From positions 1-64,000 of the forward strand of contig JBFWMD010000001.1 in the NCBI GenBank assembly GCA_050251775.1: DNA of 64,000 bases, read 5' to 3'. This DNA is from Paucidesulfovibrio sp050251775. GTDB lineage: Bacteria; Desulfobacterota; Desulfovibrionia; Desulfovibrionales; Desulfovibrionaceae. This document shows, piece after piece, positions 35,340 to 47,662 of the stretch; the first letter of the stretch is position 1; each line of letters opens with the position of its first letter. The notes below the pieces were generated by a model. It had not been told where the DNA came from, made no database searches, and was given only the letters and a program-made list of their open reading frames with translations. Position numbers and translations under genes: made by a program.

Positions 35340-35681
35340 GGAATCGGCAAGCGCTGATGTATGGAAAGAGAACGGGGAACGTCCAAAGCGTTCCCTGTTC
35401 TCGCTTGGGGCGTTGCTGCATGCGTATTCCCGGTGTTTGGCGCGGATGCCGCAAAATGCCCTTATGTCGTCAGTCTGTCTTGTCGCGAAATTTCCGCAGG
35501 CCTAACCTCGGTTTTCGGGGCAGGATAAAAAGGGTATGAAAAGGGAAAGGAAAAGGGCGAATTTTCCCTGTTGACAGGGTTGGGCGCGGCTTACATCCGG
35601 GACGGCCATTCAACGCAACGGGGCTGCCAGAAATGGTGATTGCAGGCTTGCCTTCTTTTCGGGAATGATTACCATCGCGGG
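35340..35681. other. Intergenic region between thiC and uvrA
   Basis: 342 bp without a supported gene. A 14-bp inverted repeat (35368-35381 with 35389-35402, one G-U) just after thiC may end its transcript although no T-run follows. TTGACA at 35571-35576 is a possible -35 element for uvrA, but no good -10 stands at the right distance. No clear LexA box was seen. Confidence 0.5.
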
Positions 35682-38492
<2,811 letters not shown>

Positions 38493-38505
38493 ACGCGGAA
38501 AATTT

Positions 38506-38594
38506 GCGGGGGAAACCCTTTCTTGCAGAAAGGGTTTCCCCCGCGCCCCCTTCCCAAAGACCGTTCATTGGCTGAACGCCTTACGGCGTTCAGC
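38506..38594. repeat. Composite hairpin element after uvrA, related to the cysS-downstream element
   Basis: Hairpin 1 has perfect 18-bp arms (38506-38523 and 38527-38544) around TGC, with CTTGCAG at the centre. A C-rich linker (ending CCCAAAGACC) leads to hairpin 2, GCTGAACGCC-TTAC-GGCGTTCAGC (38571-38594). The order of a central TTGCA palindrome, C-rich linker and second hairpin parallels 182-282. Confidence 0.75.
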
Positions 38595-38912
38595 GGGTCT
38601 CGGTAATCTGGAAGGGGAACGCCGGGTGCTCACCCGTTTGGACAGCCGGAGAAGAGCGCCTCTGCTGGTCGCGATGCGCTTGACTTAACGATATGCGATC
38701 GTTGCATCGGGCGCTTGCCATCCGCACGCTTTTCAGCATAAATTCCTACTAGTGAAGAACTTAATCGGTATTCGTTCTGGGCGAAAGAAGGAGTGGGCTG
38801 CTGGGGAAGTGGGGACCCGCACAGATCCCGGCCAGTGAAAACTGTTGTTGGGGCGCTCGGTTTTGCGAGACGGCCCGAGCAAGGGGCGGCGCAGACGTTG
38901 AACAATTCCGAG
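38595..38912. other. Leader region of the diguanylate cyclase gene
   Basis: 318 bp with no supported gene. TTGCCA (38715-38720) and ATAAAT/CATAAA (38737-38743) form a possible sigma-70 promoter. No c-di-GMP riboswitch motif was found. In-frame non-ATG starts at 38793 (GTG, after AAGGAG) and 38898 (TTG, after AAGGGG) could extend the cyclase N-terminus. Confidence 0.4.
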
Positions 38913-40833
38913 ATGTTTCTGAATCGTGATCGGCTCAGCCGGCAGATCCTCGCCAGGGTCAGCCTGTTCGGGGCGCTCATCGTGGGTGTGGCCACGGTGC
39001 TTTGCTACTATCAGGTCTACACCGACAGCAGGAATGCCAAGCTTCAGTATCTGCGGCAATACATGCTGGAGCGCAGCCGTCATGAAAACGGAATCTTTGA
39101 GGAGTCCAGCAGGCGGCTTGCGTTCTTTCGCAATGAATTTTTGCGATTTTACCTTTCCGACATTGATTTTTCGGCCGATGCGTTCCGGAAGCTCTTCCAG
39201 GCCGGGGCGGACGGCGCCACCCGGACCAAACCGGAATATTTCGCGGAGTCCATGGACCCCCGCCTGGGGCGGCAGTGGGGCGTTTCGGGCTTCATCGGCA
39301 AGAACCAGTCCCTGGATTCCCCGGATTTTCGGCGGCGGCTGCTCATTTCCTATCATCTGGTGAACCGCTACGGGCCAGCCTGGTGGCCGGACGGTGTGTT
39401 GCACGTCACCTACCCCGAAAACGGGCTGGTTATTTTCAGCCCGGATTCACCCTGGGGGCTGGAAGCCAAACCCGACCTGCCCATGAACGAGCTGGGAACC
39501 ATCAAGGCCACACTGCAATCCACCAATCCGGAGCGCAAGCCGGTCTGGACCAGTCTTTATTACGACGAGACCGCGGGCAACTGGACCATCACCTATGAAC
39601 TGCCCGTGGACCATCAGGGCCGCCACCTCTGCAATCCCAGTCTGGATGTCCACCTCGAAGCGATCATGAATCGGCTCGTCACCGAGCATCCCCTCGGAGC
39701 CTACAATTTCATCATCCGCCCCAATGGCGATCTGGTGGCATCGCCGGGAGCCCTCAGTGAGGCGCAGAAGTGGAAGGGGGCAGCTTTCACTTGAGGACAT
39801 CGACGACCCGGAAATCGTGCGTATCTACCACCTGCTGCGCGGCGAGTCCGGGAAGGAGAAGGAGGACGTTCGCGTCGTTGAGGACAAGAAGGGCGGGAAT
39901 TACCTGCTGACCTTCACGCTCCCCGGTCCGGACTGGTGGTTCGTGATGGTCTATCCAAAGAGTCTGATCATCCGGGACGCGCACCAGACCTCGCGCATTG
40001 TGCTGCTGCTCGGCGTTTCCCTGTTCGTCCTCTATTATCTGGTCATCTTCGTGGTCACCAACCAGCAGGTGCGCGACCCGTTGCGCCGCATGCTGCGGGC
40101 GATCTCCCTGGTGGGGGATAAGCGCTACGACGAGCTGGCCGAGCACCCGGAAATTCTGCCCGTGGAGCGGAAAAACGAAATGGGCCAATTGGCGCGGGCA
40201 TTTTTGCGGATGGTGCGCCAGGTGCGTGATTTCAACAGGGATCTTGAAAGCGTTGTGGAGAGCAGGACCCGGGAGCTGGAGCGAGCCAACGCCCGACTTC
40301 GGGCCTTGAGCCTGCTGGACGGTCTGACCGGCATCTACAACCGGCGTTCGTTCGACAGGGACATCGGTCTCGTCTTTGCCGAGGCCAAGCGGGGCGTGGA
40401 TTCTTTCTGCCTGCTCATGGCGGACGTGGATTCCTTCAAGAAGTACAACGACAGCCAGGGCCACGCCGCCGGAGACGAGGCCCTGCGAAACATTGCGCAG
40501 CGCATCGCCGAGACCATCCGCCATCAGGACCGCGTCTACCGCTTCGGCGGGGAGGAACTGGCGGTCATCTTCAACAATGCGGGCAGGGAGACCACGCGGC
40601 CCGTGGGCCAGCGCGTTCTGGACTCCGTGCGCGGGCTGAACATGGCCCACGCCGGGAGCGCCCACGGTGTGGTGACCATCAGCGCCGGGCTGGTCGAATT
40701 CAGCCCGGATTTCGAAAGCGCGGTGGATATGATCAGGGCGGCCGACGCCCTGCTCTATGCGGCCAAAGCCAGAGGGGGCGACTGCATTGTGGATTTTCTG
40801 GAAAAGACGGGACAGGGCCGCTCGGACGAGTGA
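38913..40833 (+). pseudogene. Membrane diguanylate cyclase (HAMP-GGDEF), frameshifted
   Basis: Two overlapping frames together encode one protein. The first (from ATG 38913) has an N-terminal helix (about 13-30) and a periplasmic sensor region, and stops at 39792-39794. The second continues with QLSLEDIDDPE, a second helix, a HAMP-like segment, a coiled coil and a GGDEF domain with active-site GGEEL (near 40547-40561) and the DGLTGIYNRR entry motif. The junction is a run of five G (39776-39780); with four G the reading frame is continuous and 639 residues long. It could be a real mutation, a phase-variable tract or a sequencing error. Intact relatives synthesise c-di-GMP. Confidence 0.82.
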
Positions 40834-41032
40834 ACCGATTCGCGATCCGGTCGTGATCCGCTTCGCAGCGGAATGCGCAACACCGGACCGGGACCGCTAA
40901 GCGCTCCGACTCTCCGGCACAGGGAGTGCTTGATAATCGAAGGCCGAGAAACCGGGTTGTCTCTGCTCCTTATATCGTGCTAGTTTATACAGGTACGCGT
41001 GAGAGCCAAACGGACGTATCTGGAGGAGAGCC

Positions 41033-41401
41033 ATGAGCGAGGACAAGCGCAGACGCAGCCGGGTCAAGGCGGGTTTCGAGGCGTCGCTGGTCGTGGACGG
41101 CAAGGCGGTTCCGGCCCGGACCAGGGATTTGAGTCTCAAAGGCGCGCTGGTTTCCTGCGACAAGGACTATCCGGAAAACACGAATTGCGTGTTGCGGCTC
41201 GGTCTCGGCCCTGGCCTGCGGCTGTCCATCGACGGCAAGGTCGCCCGCAAGACCGCGCAGGGACTGGCCATCGAATTTGAAGGCATGGACGACCAGAGCT
41301 TCGGGCATCTGCTCCAGATCGTGCGGTTGAACGCCGAAAATCCCGACATCATAGAAGATGAGCTGGCCGAACCCGCGTTTGGCAGGAACACTGGCGACTA
41401 G
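41033..41401 (+). CDS. PilZ domain protein
   Basis: 122 residues with a single PilZ-like domain. The N-terminal RRRSRVKAGFEASL is an R-x3-R c-di-GMP-binding motif (RRSRVKAGF), and DLSLKGALVSC corresponds to the (D/N)-x-S-x2-G motif with L in place of a small residue. ATG 41033 follows GGAGGAGAGCC. It sits 199 bp after a diguanylate cyclase gene, which fits a c-di-GMP receptor role. A strong terminator follows. Confidence 0.85.
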   Translation: MSEDKRRRSRVKAGFEASLVVDGKAVPARTRDLSLKGALVSCDKDYPENTNCVLRLGLGPGLRLSIDGKVARKTAQGLAIEFEGMDDQSFGHLLQIVRLNAENPDIIEDELAEPAFGRNTGD

Positions 41402-41423
41402 AGGATGGCACAATGCGGATCCG

Positions 41424-41467
41424 TCCCGCCCCGACGCAGAAACACTGCGCCGGGGCGGGACTTTTTT
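41424..41467 (+). terminator. Intrinsic terminator after the PilZ gene
   Basis: TCCCGCCCCGACGCA and TGCGCCGGGGCGGGA pair with one mismatch, followed by six T. It also separates the convergent small cysteine-rich gene. Confidence 0.85.
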
Positions 41468-41473
41468 GCGGCC

Positions 41474-41674
41474 TCAGCCAGTGATCATGGCGCCCGGCGG
41501 CATCATGTCGTCCGGCGGCGCCGAGCCGTGTTCCTTTCTGTAGGCCTTGCGTTTACACTCGTGTTGCAGCGGCCCCTGGCAATACTGCTTGATGAAGCCG
41601 GCACAGGCCAGTTTTTTGGTTCCACTGTACTTTTTGAAAAAACCACATTTGTCCAACAGTTCGCAATCTGCCAC
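41474..41674 (-). CDS. Small cysteine-rich protein (delta-proteobacterial type)
   Basis: 66 residues from GTG 41674, with AGGGAGG upstream. It begins ADCELLDKCGFF and contains a later YCQGPLQHECKR segment; this resembles short proteins starting xxCELLxKCxFF with a YCxG(x)nC element found in Geobacter/Desulfovibrio-type genomes. Five cysteines may hold a metal or FeS cluster. Function unknown. Confidence 0.7.
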   Translation of the reverse strand: MADCELLDKCGFFKKYSGTKKLACAGFIKQYCQGPLQHECKRKAYRKEHGSAPPDDMMPPGAMITG

Positions 41675-42045
41675 GGAGCGCCCCTCCCTTCAAGATGGTA
41701 AAACAACATATTGCTTGACGCATAGCATTGTACGGGGAGTTTGGGCAAGTGTTTGAGACATCTTCTCACAATAAATGCAGTTGTTTCAGACTGTGTTGGA
41801 AGGAAATGGAGAGGTTGTGGTTCTGTGGTGAAAATTTCAGAAATACATAAGAAGGGGGCGTATGTCATACCCCCAGCATGGTTGCTGCGCTTACGAGGCA
41901 ACAATACCTCGCACCGAAGGTACAAAAAAAAGGATTCGAGGGCGCAAATCCCTTGCCCGACCGAGGCGAAACCACCCAATAGTCGCCGCGAAGCGGCATT
42001 CCAAGCCTGGCTCTCCTTTCCCGGAAGGCAAAGACAGAATTCCCA
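41675..42045. other. AT-richer intergenic region without a supported gene
   Basis: The stretch between the small cysteine-rich gene and the aldolase terminator is lower in GC than its surroundings. It contains a near-perfect dyad GGGGG-C-GTATG-T-CATAC-CCCC (41854-41874). No open frame has a good ribosome site. It may hold the promoter of the minus-strand small gene or be a remnant of an insertion. Confidence 0.4.
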
Positions 42046-42072
42046 TAAAAAGACCCCGCCGGGGCGGGGTCC
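42046..42072 (-). terminator. Intrinsic terminator of the aldolase gene
   Basis: Read on the minus strand, GACCCCGCC-CC-GGCGGGGTC is followed by TTTTTA. It lies 31 bp after the aldolase stop. Confidence 0.85.
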
Positions 42073-42103
42073 TATTGCCGAGAGAGGGGAAAACCGGGCG
42101 TGC

Positions 42104-43369
42104 TTAGTCGTCGAAGTTGCCAGCCGGGCCTTTTTCGCTGTCCAGGGCAGCGGCGCGGGCGCGGAACTTCTCCTCGGTCCATTCATCCGGGTCTTCGATG
42201 ACACCCGCCTTGAGTCCCATGTCGAATCCGCCCTTTTCCGCGACCATATCCACGGCCAGGGAGCCGGTTCCCTGCGCATTGAAGACGTTTACGAGCAGGT
42301 CGTAGACGAAGTCTTCCACGGCCTGGGCCATGCGTTCGCGCACGGCCGCGGTCTGCGCCTCCATACGACGCTCAAAGGGCAGGTTGAGCTTTTTCCAGTC
42401 GCCGCCCTTGAGGCCCTTGCCGTCGGCGTAGGTCTTGATCTCGGCGTAGAGCTCCTCGGAGAGCCCCAGGCCCTGGACTTTGGCGAACTCGCCGTTTTCC
42501 AGGATGGCGTTGCCGTACTCGTTGACCTTGATGCCCCAGCCGACCATCTGGAGGGCCGTGGCCACGTTGGCCTTGGTGGTGTGGGTCTTTTCCGCGATCT
42601 CGCGCAGGCGGTCCGAGTTGTTGCCGGACGTGCCGTGCTGTGCGCCGCTGGTTCCGTAGGGAGCCAGGGCCTCGTGGATCTTGCGGGTCAGCTCCACCTG
42701 GATGCCCGCGCCCGTGGCCTCGATGCCGTGGGTGGTTCCGTTGTTCAGGGCGATCCAGTCCGGGAAAATGCCGTGGGCATTGAGCCCCTGGATCAGGAAC
42801 AGGGCTTCGTCCGGAGTGGAGAGGCCCTGCGTGCCCTTGATCTCGCCCACCTCGGTCTCGTACCCGGCCCAGGTCGGGATCAGCGGGCCCAGGCCGATGT
42901 TGGTCTTGAGGTTGTCCGCGTCGGGCTGGTGCGAGGCGTCAATGGCGATGGAGGTGATGCCCGCGTCAAAGAGCGCGGGAATTTCCGTCAGGGCCTGGTC
43001 GTAGTCGGATTGGTTTTTAATGAAGTAATGGTCCGCGTGGATGGCCACGGGCACGGTGATGCCGAGCTTGTTCATAAGGGCGTCGGCCCGGCGGGAGATG
43101 TTGAACATGGTCGTGGGGCAGTAGGTGGACTCCGATTTGGCGATCTCGATGATGATGGCTGCGTCGGCCTTCTGCGCGGCGCGGAGCGCGCCCTCGATGA
43201 CGAAGATGTTCCGACCGTTGGCCGCGATGGTCATGCACTTGCCCTTTTTGAGCATGGTCTGGTCGATGACCTTGCCGGAGACGATCAGGGCCTGGGAATT
43301 GGGGAAGAGCTTGCGGATGTTCGGCGGCCGTCCAACAGACAGCGCCTTGTCGAAATTCTTGCTCGCCAT
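42104..43369 (-). CDS. Class II fructose-bisphosphate aldolase-type protein
   Basis: 421 residues, longer than the usual 300-360. Zinc-ligand and phosphate-site motifs of class II aldolases are present: AIHADHYF (first His/Asp pair, about 108), YETEVGEIKGTQG (about 165), LNNGTTHGIEA (about 205) and GTSGAQHGTSGNNSDRL (about 234). The C-terminal 120 residues are a helical extension. It probably cleaves or forms fructose 1,6-bisphosphate or a related ketose bisphosphate; exact substrate is not proven. ATG 43369 has AAGGAGGACAC, and a terminator follows. Confidence 0.88.
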   Translation of the reverse strand: MASKNFDKALSVGRPPNIRKLFPNSQALIVSGKVIDQTMLKKGKCMTIAANGRNIFVIEGALRAAQKADAAIIIEIAKSESTYCPTTMFNISRRADALMNKLGITVPVAIHADHYFIKNQSDYDQALTEIPALFDAGITSIAIDASHQPDADNLKTNIGLGPLIPTWAGYETEVGEIKGTQGLSTPDEALFLIQGLNAHGIFPDWIALNNGTTHGIEATGAGIQVELTRKIHEALAPYGTSGAQHGTSGNNSDRLREIAEKTHTTKANVATALQMVGWGIKVNEYGNAILENGEFAKVQGLGLSEELYAEIKTYADGKGLKGGDWKKLNLPFERRMEAQTAAVRERMAQAVEDFVYDLLVNVFNAQGTGSLAVDMVAEKGGFDMGLKAGVIEDPDEWTEEKFRARAAALDSEKGPAGNFDD

Positions 43370-43669
43370 GTGTCCTCCTTGGGGCTTGCATCGCCCCTCT
43401 CGTATGCGGTGCGGGGTGCTCGGGTCAGCGGCCTGTGCGACGGGAGATCTTCCTGCGGGCTGCGACCGGTTGATGATATACATTTTTTTTCGCCGGGCTT
43501 CCACCCCCGCCAGGCAGGTCGGACCGATTAATAACGCGGTGTCGTATAGCTCCGGCCTCTTGTCTCGTCCAGTTCAGCGGGCTGGAGCGTCCCGCAGCGC
43601 ATCCGGTCCCACGGGCGGGTGGCGGAAGCTTGCTTTTCACGTCTGGCAGGCCTACCTTGCCGGTTCATC
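43370..43669. other. Divergent gap between the aldolase and MFS genes
   Basis: 300 bp that must hold the promoters of both divergent genes. I found no convincing -35/-10 pair, no riboswitch and no strong palindrome. Confidence 0.5.
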
Positions 43670-44827
43670 ATGAACGACACCCGATCCCGCAATATGTACA
43701 TCTTCCTGCTGGTGCTGACCGTGGCCGCCACGGGCGGCCTCCAGGGCTGGCGCACGCTCTTCAACAATTTCGCCGTGGAGGTCGCGGGCATCAGCGGCGC
43801 GCAGATGGGGCTGCTCCAGTCCGTGCGCGAGATCCCCGGTTTTCTCTCCCTGCTCGCGGTCTACGTGCTTTTTCTCATCAGCCAGCACCGGCTGGCCGCG
43901 CTCTCCGTGATCCTGCTCGGCCTGGGCGTGAGCCTGACGGGTTTTTTACCCCATCCTTCCGGGTTGATCTTCACCACCCTGTTGATGTCCTTTGGGTTCC
44001 ACTTTTTTGAGACCATGAATCAGTCCCTGACGCTCCAGTACTTCGGGGTGCGCCAGGCTCCGCTGGTGCTGGCCCGGCTGCGCAGCGTCAGCGCGGCCAC
44101 CAATCTGGTCGTGGGCGGGCTGATCTGGCTGCTGGCCCTCTACCTGGGCTACACGACCATGTTCGTGATCATGGGTGCGGCCGCCATGCTCTTCGGACTC
44201 TGGGCCTTGCCCCGGGACCCGACCCGCCAGGATTTGCCAGCACAGCATAAAAAACTGATTTTCCGGCGCAAATACTGGCTCTTCTACGCGCTGACCTTTC
44301 TCTCGGGCGGGCGGCGGCAGATTTTCGTGGCCTTTGCCGTGTTCCTGCTGGTGCAGCGCTACGGCTACGACGTGCGGCACATCACGCTGCTTTTCGTGAT
44401 CAACAATGCGGTCAACTGGCTGGTGAACCCCATGATCGGGCGGGCCGTGAACCGCTTTGGCGAGCGCCGGGTGCTTACCCTCGAATACGGCAGCCTGTTC
44501 TTCGTTTTCCTGGCCTACGCCCTGGTGGACAACGCCCTGGTGGCGGGCCTGCTCTACGTTCTCGACAACATTTTTTTCAACTTCGCCATGGCCATCCGGA
44601 CCTACTACCAGAAAATCGCCGATCCCGGAGACATCGCCTCGGGCATGGCCGTGGGCTTCACCATCAACCATATCGCGGCCGTGGTCCTGCCCGTGCTGGG
44701 AGGACTGGCCTGGATGCTGGATTATCGCACGGTCTTTTTCGCCGCCGCAGGTATGAGTCTGGTTTCCCTGCTGCTTTCACAGCTTGTGAATCCGCCGGAA
44801 GCGCAGGAAAATAGCGAGTCCGATTGA
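43670..44827 (+). CDS. Major facilitator superfamily permease
   Basis: 385 residues with about twelve membrane helices. The first helix is MYIFLLVLTVAATGGLQGW, and the loop-2 equivalent is SQHRLAALSV. A YWLFYALTFLSGGRRQIFVAF segment begins the second half. The substrate is not identifiable. ATG 43670 has no good ribosome site. The stop is 227 bp before cheD. Confidence 0.85.
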   Translation: MNDTRSRNMYIFLLVLTVAATGGLQGWRTLFNNFAVEVAGISGAQMGLLQSVREIPGFLSLLAVYVLFLISQHRLAALSVILLGLGVSLTGFLPHPSGLIFTTLLMSFGFHFFETMNQSLTLQYFGVRQAPLVLARLRSVSAATNLVVGGLIWLLALYLGYTTMFVIMGAAAMLFGLWALPRDPTRQDLPAQHKKLIFRRKYWLFYALTFLSGGRRQIFVAFAVFLLVQRYGYDVRHITLLFVINNAVNWLVNPMIGRAVNRFGERRVLTLEYGSLFFVFLAYALVDNALVAGLLYVLDNIFFNFAMAIRTYYQKIADPGDIASGMAVGFTINHIAAVVLPVLGGLAWMLDYRTVFFAAAGMSLVSLLLSQLVNPPEAQENSESD

Positions 44828-45054
44828 CGCGCATCCCGCGAAACGGTTATGGTTATCAATAGTGTGGGCTTTGGTCCGCATCGTTCCGGCGTATGGACGG
44901 GCCGGAGCAAAGAGGTTGCCCCTGTCGCGCGGTATGCTCCGCGTGCTTTTAGGATAGTTTTTCCAGGACCTTGTCGAGCTGATGCCGCCCGAACCGGCGT
45001 CGCGGAACACGCGACGCACGGAGGAAGGCTTTGCGGCAGGGCCAAGGGCGGACA

Positions 45055-45609
45055 ATGCAGGAGTTGGACAAATATCCCCGGGTCTTTTTGCAGACCGGCG
45101 ACTGCTTTTTCGGAGTGATGCCCACGTTGGTGACCACGGTGCTCGGCTCCTGCGTGGCCGTGACGTTCTTCAGCCCGGAAAAACGCATGAGCGCCATCTG
45201 CCACGCCTTTCTGCCGGACAGCAAAGAGGATCGCTCCCTGGGGCGCGACCCCCAGACCTGCCGCTTCGTGGACACGGCCCTGGCGAACATGATCGCGGCC
45301 ATGGACAAGCTCGGGGCGCGACGGAGCGCCCTGGAGGTCAAGATCATCGGCGGCGCTGCCGGGCTCGGAGCGGCTTTGAACAAAGGCAGCAGCTTTCGCA
45401 TCGGCGAGCGCAACGTGAGCATGGCCCGGCGCATCCTTGCCGCAGAGGGGCTCACCGTGTCCAAGATGGACGTGGGCGGCAACCAGGGCCGCAAGGTCAT
45501 GTTTCTCTCCCACACCGGCGAGGCCTGGATCAAGCGCCTCAGTCCCATGGCCGCGGCGCGCGAGAGCCTGAGCAAGGGGCCGCTGGGACGAATGAACGGT
45601 TCGTTGTGA
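45055..45609 (+). CDS. cheD: Chemoreceptor glutamine deamidase CheD
   Basis: 184 residues. The catalytic Cys lies in TTVLGSCVAVTFF (near 28) with the partner His in SAICHAFLP (near 47) and Thr in the same fold. GGAAGLGAAL and VGGNQGRKVMF are typical later elements. CheD deamidates glutamines of methyl-accepting receptors and interacts with CheC/CheY. ATG 45055 matches the family N-terminus; a TTG at 45031 with a stronger GGAGGA site would add eight residues. No other chemotaxis gene is adjacent. Confidence 0.93.
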   Translation: MQELDKYPRVFLQTGDCFFGVMPTLVTTVLGSCVAVTFFSPEKRMSAICHAFLPDSKEDRSLGRDPQTCRFVDTALANMIAAMDKLGARRSALEVKIIGGAAGLGAALNKGSSFRIGERNVSMARRILAAEGLTVSKMDVGGNQGRKVMFLSHTGEAWIKRLSPMAAARESLSKGPLGRMNGSL

Positions 45610-45616
45610 GGTTGGC

Positions 45617-46723
45617 GTGCGCGTAGTGCATTTTTCCACCAACTCCCTGGCGGGCATGCCTTTGCGACTGGTGCAAGGGCTCAATGCGCACTCGGCCCAC
45701 TCGGCCCGGCTCGTGGATCGGGAGCGCTATTCCCTGGAAAAGCTCGGCTGGTACGAGCACGACATCGTCTTTTCCGAAACGCCGGAAACCGCGCTCCGAG
45801 CGGCGGAAGAAGCGGACATCCTGCACCTGCACAACTATCTGGATCTGGATTCGCGTGACTTCGCGCCCATCGACTTCCGCGCGCTCCAAAAACGCGGCAA
45901 GCTCGTGCTCCGGCAGTTCCATTCCATTCCAGAGGTGGTGGCGGAGCGCATGGGCGCGCCCCTTTCGCGCGTGCTCGGCTGCGAACTGCCCGCCCTGGTC
46001 ATCAGCCATTACCCCGAGCGGTTTTACCCCCGGGCGCTGGTGGTCCCCAATTTCGTGCCCCAGGACAACCCCGAATATCTGCCTCCGGGTCCGGGCGAAG
46101 CGCTGGATACGGACGTTTTCTTCAGCCCCACCAAGCTCACCAGCGCCTGGGAAAACCGCTGGAACACCAAGGGCGCGCCCGAGGTGGAGGCCTTGCTGCG
46201 CACGCTGGCGGACGAACGGGGCTGCACCTTTGATCTGGCCCACGGCCTGCCCCTGGCCGAAGTGCTGCGCCGCCGCAAAAAAGCGCGCATCGTGCTTGAC
46301 GACATGTCCAACGGGTCCATGCACCTCTCCGGTCTGGAAGGCGTGAGCCAGGGCAAGCCGGTCTGCGCCTTTCTGGATGATCGGCAGCTCCGCGTGCTGG
46401 CCGAGATGTCGGGCACGACCTCCCATCCCTATCTGAACGTCCGGCTGGAGGACGCCGGGCCGCTGCTGCGCGCGCTGCTGGACCGGCGGGACGAGGTCCG
46501 GGAAATGGGAGCCCAGGCGCGGCGCTGGTTGGAGCGGCACTTCGCGGACCGGATGCTGGTGCGGCACTACGAAGACGCCTACGCGGAAGTGGTCCGCAGC
46601 GGAACGCTCGCGCGGCAAAAGGCCCTGCGTCTGGACAATGCCCTGGAACGCTTCCAGGCCGTGGACCTGCCGGAACTGGGCTGGCGGACCCGAGCCGCGC
46701 GCGGAACCGGTCGCGACCACTGA
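45617..46723 (+). CDS. GT-B-type glycosyltransferase-like protein
   Basis: 368 residues from GTG 45617, seven bases after cheD. The N-terminal half has VVHFSTNSLAGMPLRLVQGL and ADILHLHNYLDL, and the C-terminal half has VLDDMSNGSMHLSGLEGVSQGKP at the donor-site position, with FADRMLVRHYEDAYAEVV at the end, as in GT4-like enzymes. The E-x7-E motif is not fully conserved. Target glycan unknown; glycosylation of flagellin or surface structures is possible. Confidence 0.75.
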   Translation: MRVVHFSTNSLAGMPLRLVQGLNAHSAHSARLVDRERYSLEKLGWYEHDIVFSETPETALRAAEEADILHLHNYLDLDSRDFAPIDFRALQKRGKLVLRQFHSIPEVVAERMGAPLSRVLGCELPALVISHYPERFYPRALVVPNFVPQDNPEYLPPGPGEALDTDVFFSPTKLTSAWENRWNTKGAPEVEALLRTLADERGCTFDLAHGLPLAEVLRRRKKARIVLDDMSNGSMHLSGLEGVSQGKPVCAFLDDRQLRVLAEMSGTTSHPYLNVRLEDAGPLLRALLDRRDEVREMGAQARRWLERHFADRMLVRHYEDAYAEVVRSGTLARQKALRLDNALERFQAVDLPELGWRTRAARGTGRDH

Positions 46724-46850
46724 GGGTTTCGGGCCTTGCCCCGGGCCGTCGGAGCTGGCCAAGGCCTGCAGCTTTGGTTTTCCCTCTTTGCGTTTGCGCC
46801 GCATTTGCCCTAGAATGAACAGAACCAAAGATTCAATTCGGGATACGGGG

Positions 46851-47534
46851 ATGCGCAGACGAGACCTGAAATCAATTTTCCTTTTGGCGGCCTTGGCCGC
46901 AATGTGTTGCTTCGGCACGGCCTTTGCGAACGGGAGCGAGACTCCCTGGAAAATCCGCCGGCCTGCGGACAACACCGTGCTGCCGTCGGAGTACGTGCAT
47001 CGGCCCGGTGCGGGCGAGGCTCTGCCGGGGAGTGAGGCGCAAGCGCCCGCGCTCCGGGAGCGCCCCTCCGTGCCAGAGACCGCACCAGCCGCGGCCCGGA
47101 ACCAGCCCGCCGCCGCAACGAACGCTCCGGCTCCGAAGGCGTCCGCGAAACCTTCCTCACCGCCCGCAACGAAGCAGGCCGAACCGCCTGCCGCACCCAA
47201 GGTGGACAGGGGACGGGCGGGCCGACTTGAAGCCATGGTCCAGCCCGCAGGGGTGACGCTCTTCCTGCCGCTGGACCGTCCAGCTGCCGAGCCGCGTTCC
47301 TTCCCGCTCAAGCAGCCCGCGCGGCTGGTCTTCGATCTGGCGGGCGGTTGGGACAATGTCGGGGCCAACGTCTACCGTGTGGATTCCCCATTGGTGGAGA
47401 AGGTCGTCATGGGCGAACACGAGGACTTTCTCCGGCTGGTGGTTTACTTCACCGACGCCGCAGGCGGGAAAATGCCCTTGGCCGGGATATCCCTCACAGC
47501 GGATGGCCTGCGCATCGAATTCGACGCGAAATGA
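46851..47534 (+). CDS. Exported AMIN-domain protein
   Basis: About 227 residues from ATG 46851, chosen because MRRRDLKS directly precedes the signal helix (IFLLAALAAMCCFGTAFA, cleavage near AFA-NG). An ATG at 46815 would add 12 residues. A proline/alanine-rich linker (about 45-115) leads to an AMIN-like domain (about 130-227; PARLVFDLAGGWDNVG, VVMGEHEDFLRLVVYF). AMIN domains target periplasmic proteins to the envelope and peptidoglycan. No catalytic domain is attached. Confidence 0.82.
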   Translation: MRRRDLKSIFLLAALAAMCCFGTAFANGSETPWKIRRPADNTVLPSEYVHRPGAGEALPGSEAQAPALRERPSVPETAPAAARNQPAAATNAPAPKASAKPSSPPATKQAEPPAAPKVDRGRAGRLEAMVQPAGVTLFLPLDRPAAEPRSFPLKQPARLVFDLAGGWDNVGANVYRVDSPLVEKVVMGEHEDFLRLVVYFTDAAGGKMPLAGISLTADGLRIEFDAK

Positions 47535-47556
47535 CCGGAAATCGCTCGTTTCCCAA

Positions 47557-47585
47557 ATGTAACAATCGGGTCATTGGATCGTAAC
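47557..47585 (+). promoter_or_regulatory. Candidate Pho box upstream of pstB
   Basis: Three 7-bp units, ATGTAAC (47557-47563), GGGTCAT (47568-47574) and TCGTAAC (47579-47585), are spaced exactly 11 bp apart, the phasing of PhoB binding sites (consensus CTGTCAT with 4-bp spacers). They lie about 80 bp before pstB. Confidence 0.55.
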
Positions 47586-47662
47586 GCTGTCCGGCTAACA
47601 GAGGCAGAGCAACGCCGCCCCGGATCGGGGGGGCACAAGCGGACTGCCAAAGGGAGAGCAAC

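Noticed and set aside
35571..35600. Sigma-70 promoter for uvrA from TTGACA
   Set aside because: The -35 is perfect but the only -10-like hexamer is 14 bp away, so it is mentioned only in the intergenic entry.
38595..38912. c-di-GMP riboswitch before the diguanylate cyclase
   Set aside because: None of the conserved GEMM-I or GEMM-II core blocks is present.
39770..39796. Programmed ribosomal frameshift in the GGDEF gene
   Set aside because: There is no slippery heptamer with a downstream pseudoknot, and the family is not known to use frameshifting; a one-base indel explains it better.
41935..41965. T-arm-like GGATTCGAGGGCGCAAATCCC resembling a tRNA 3' end or attachment site
   Set aside because: No upstream cloverleaf and no duplicate of the sequence elsewhere in the window.
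41741..43531. Long plus-strand open frame opposite the aldolase
   Set aside because: The aldolase on the minus strand has all its zinc-site motifs, a ribosome site and a terminator; the plus frame has none.
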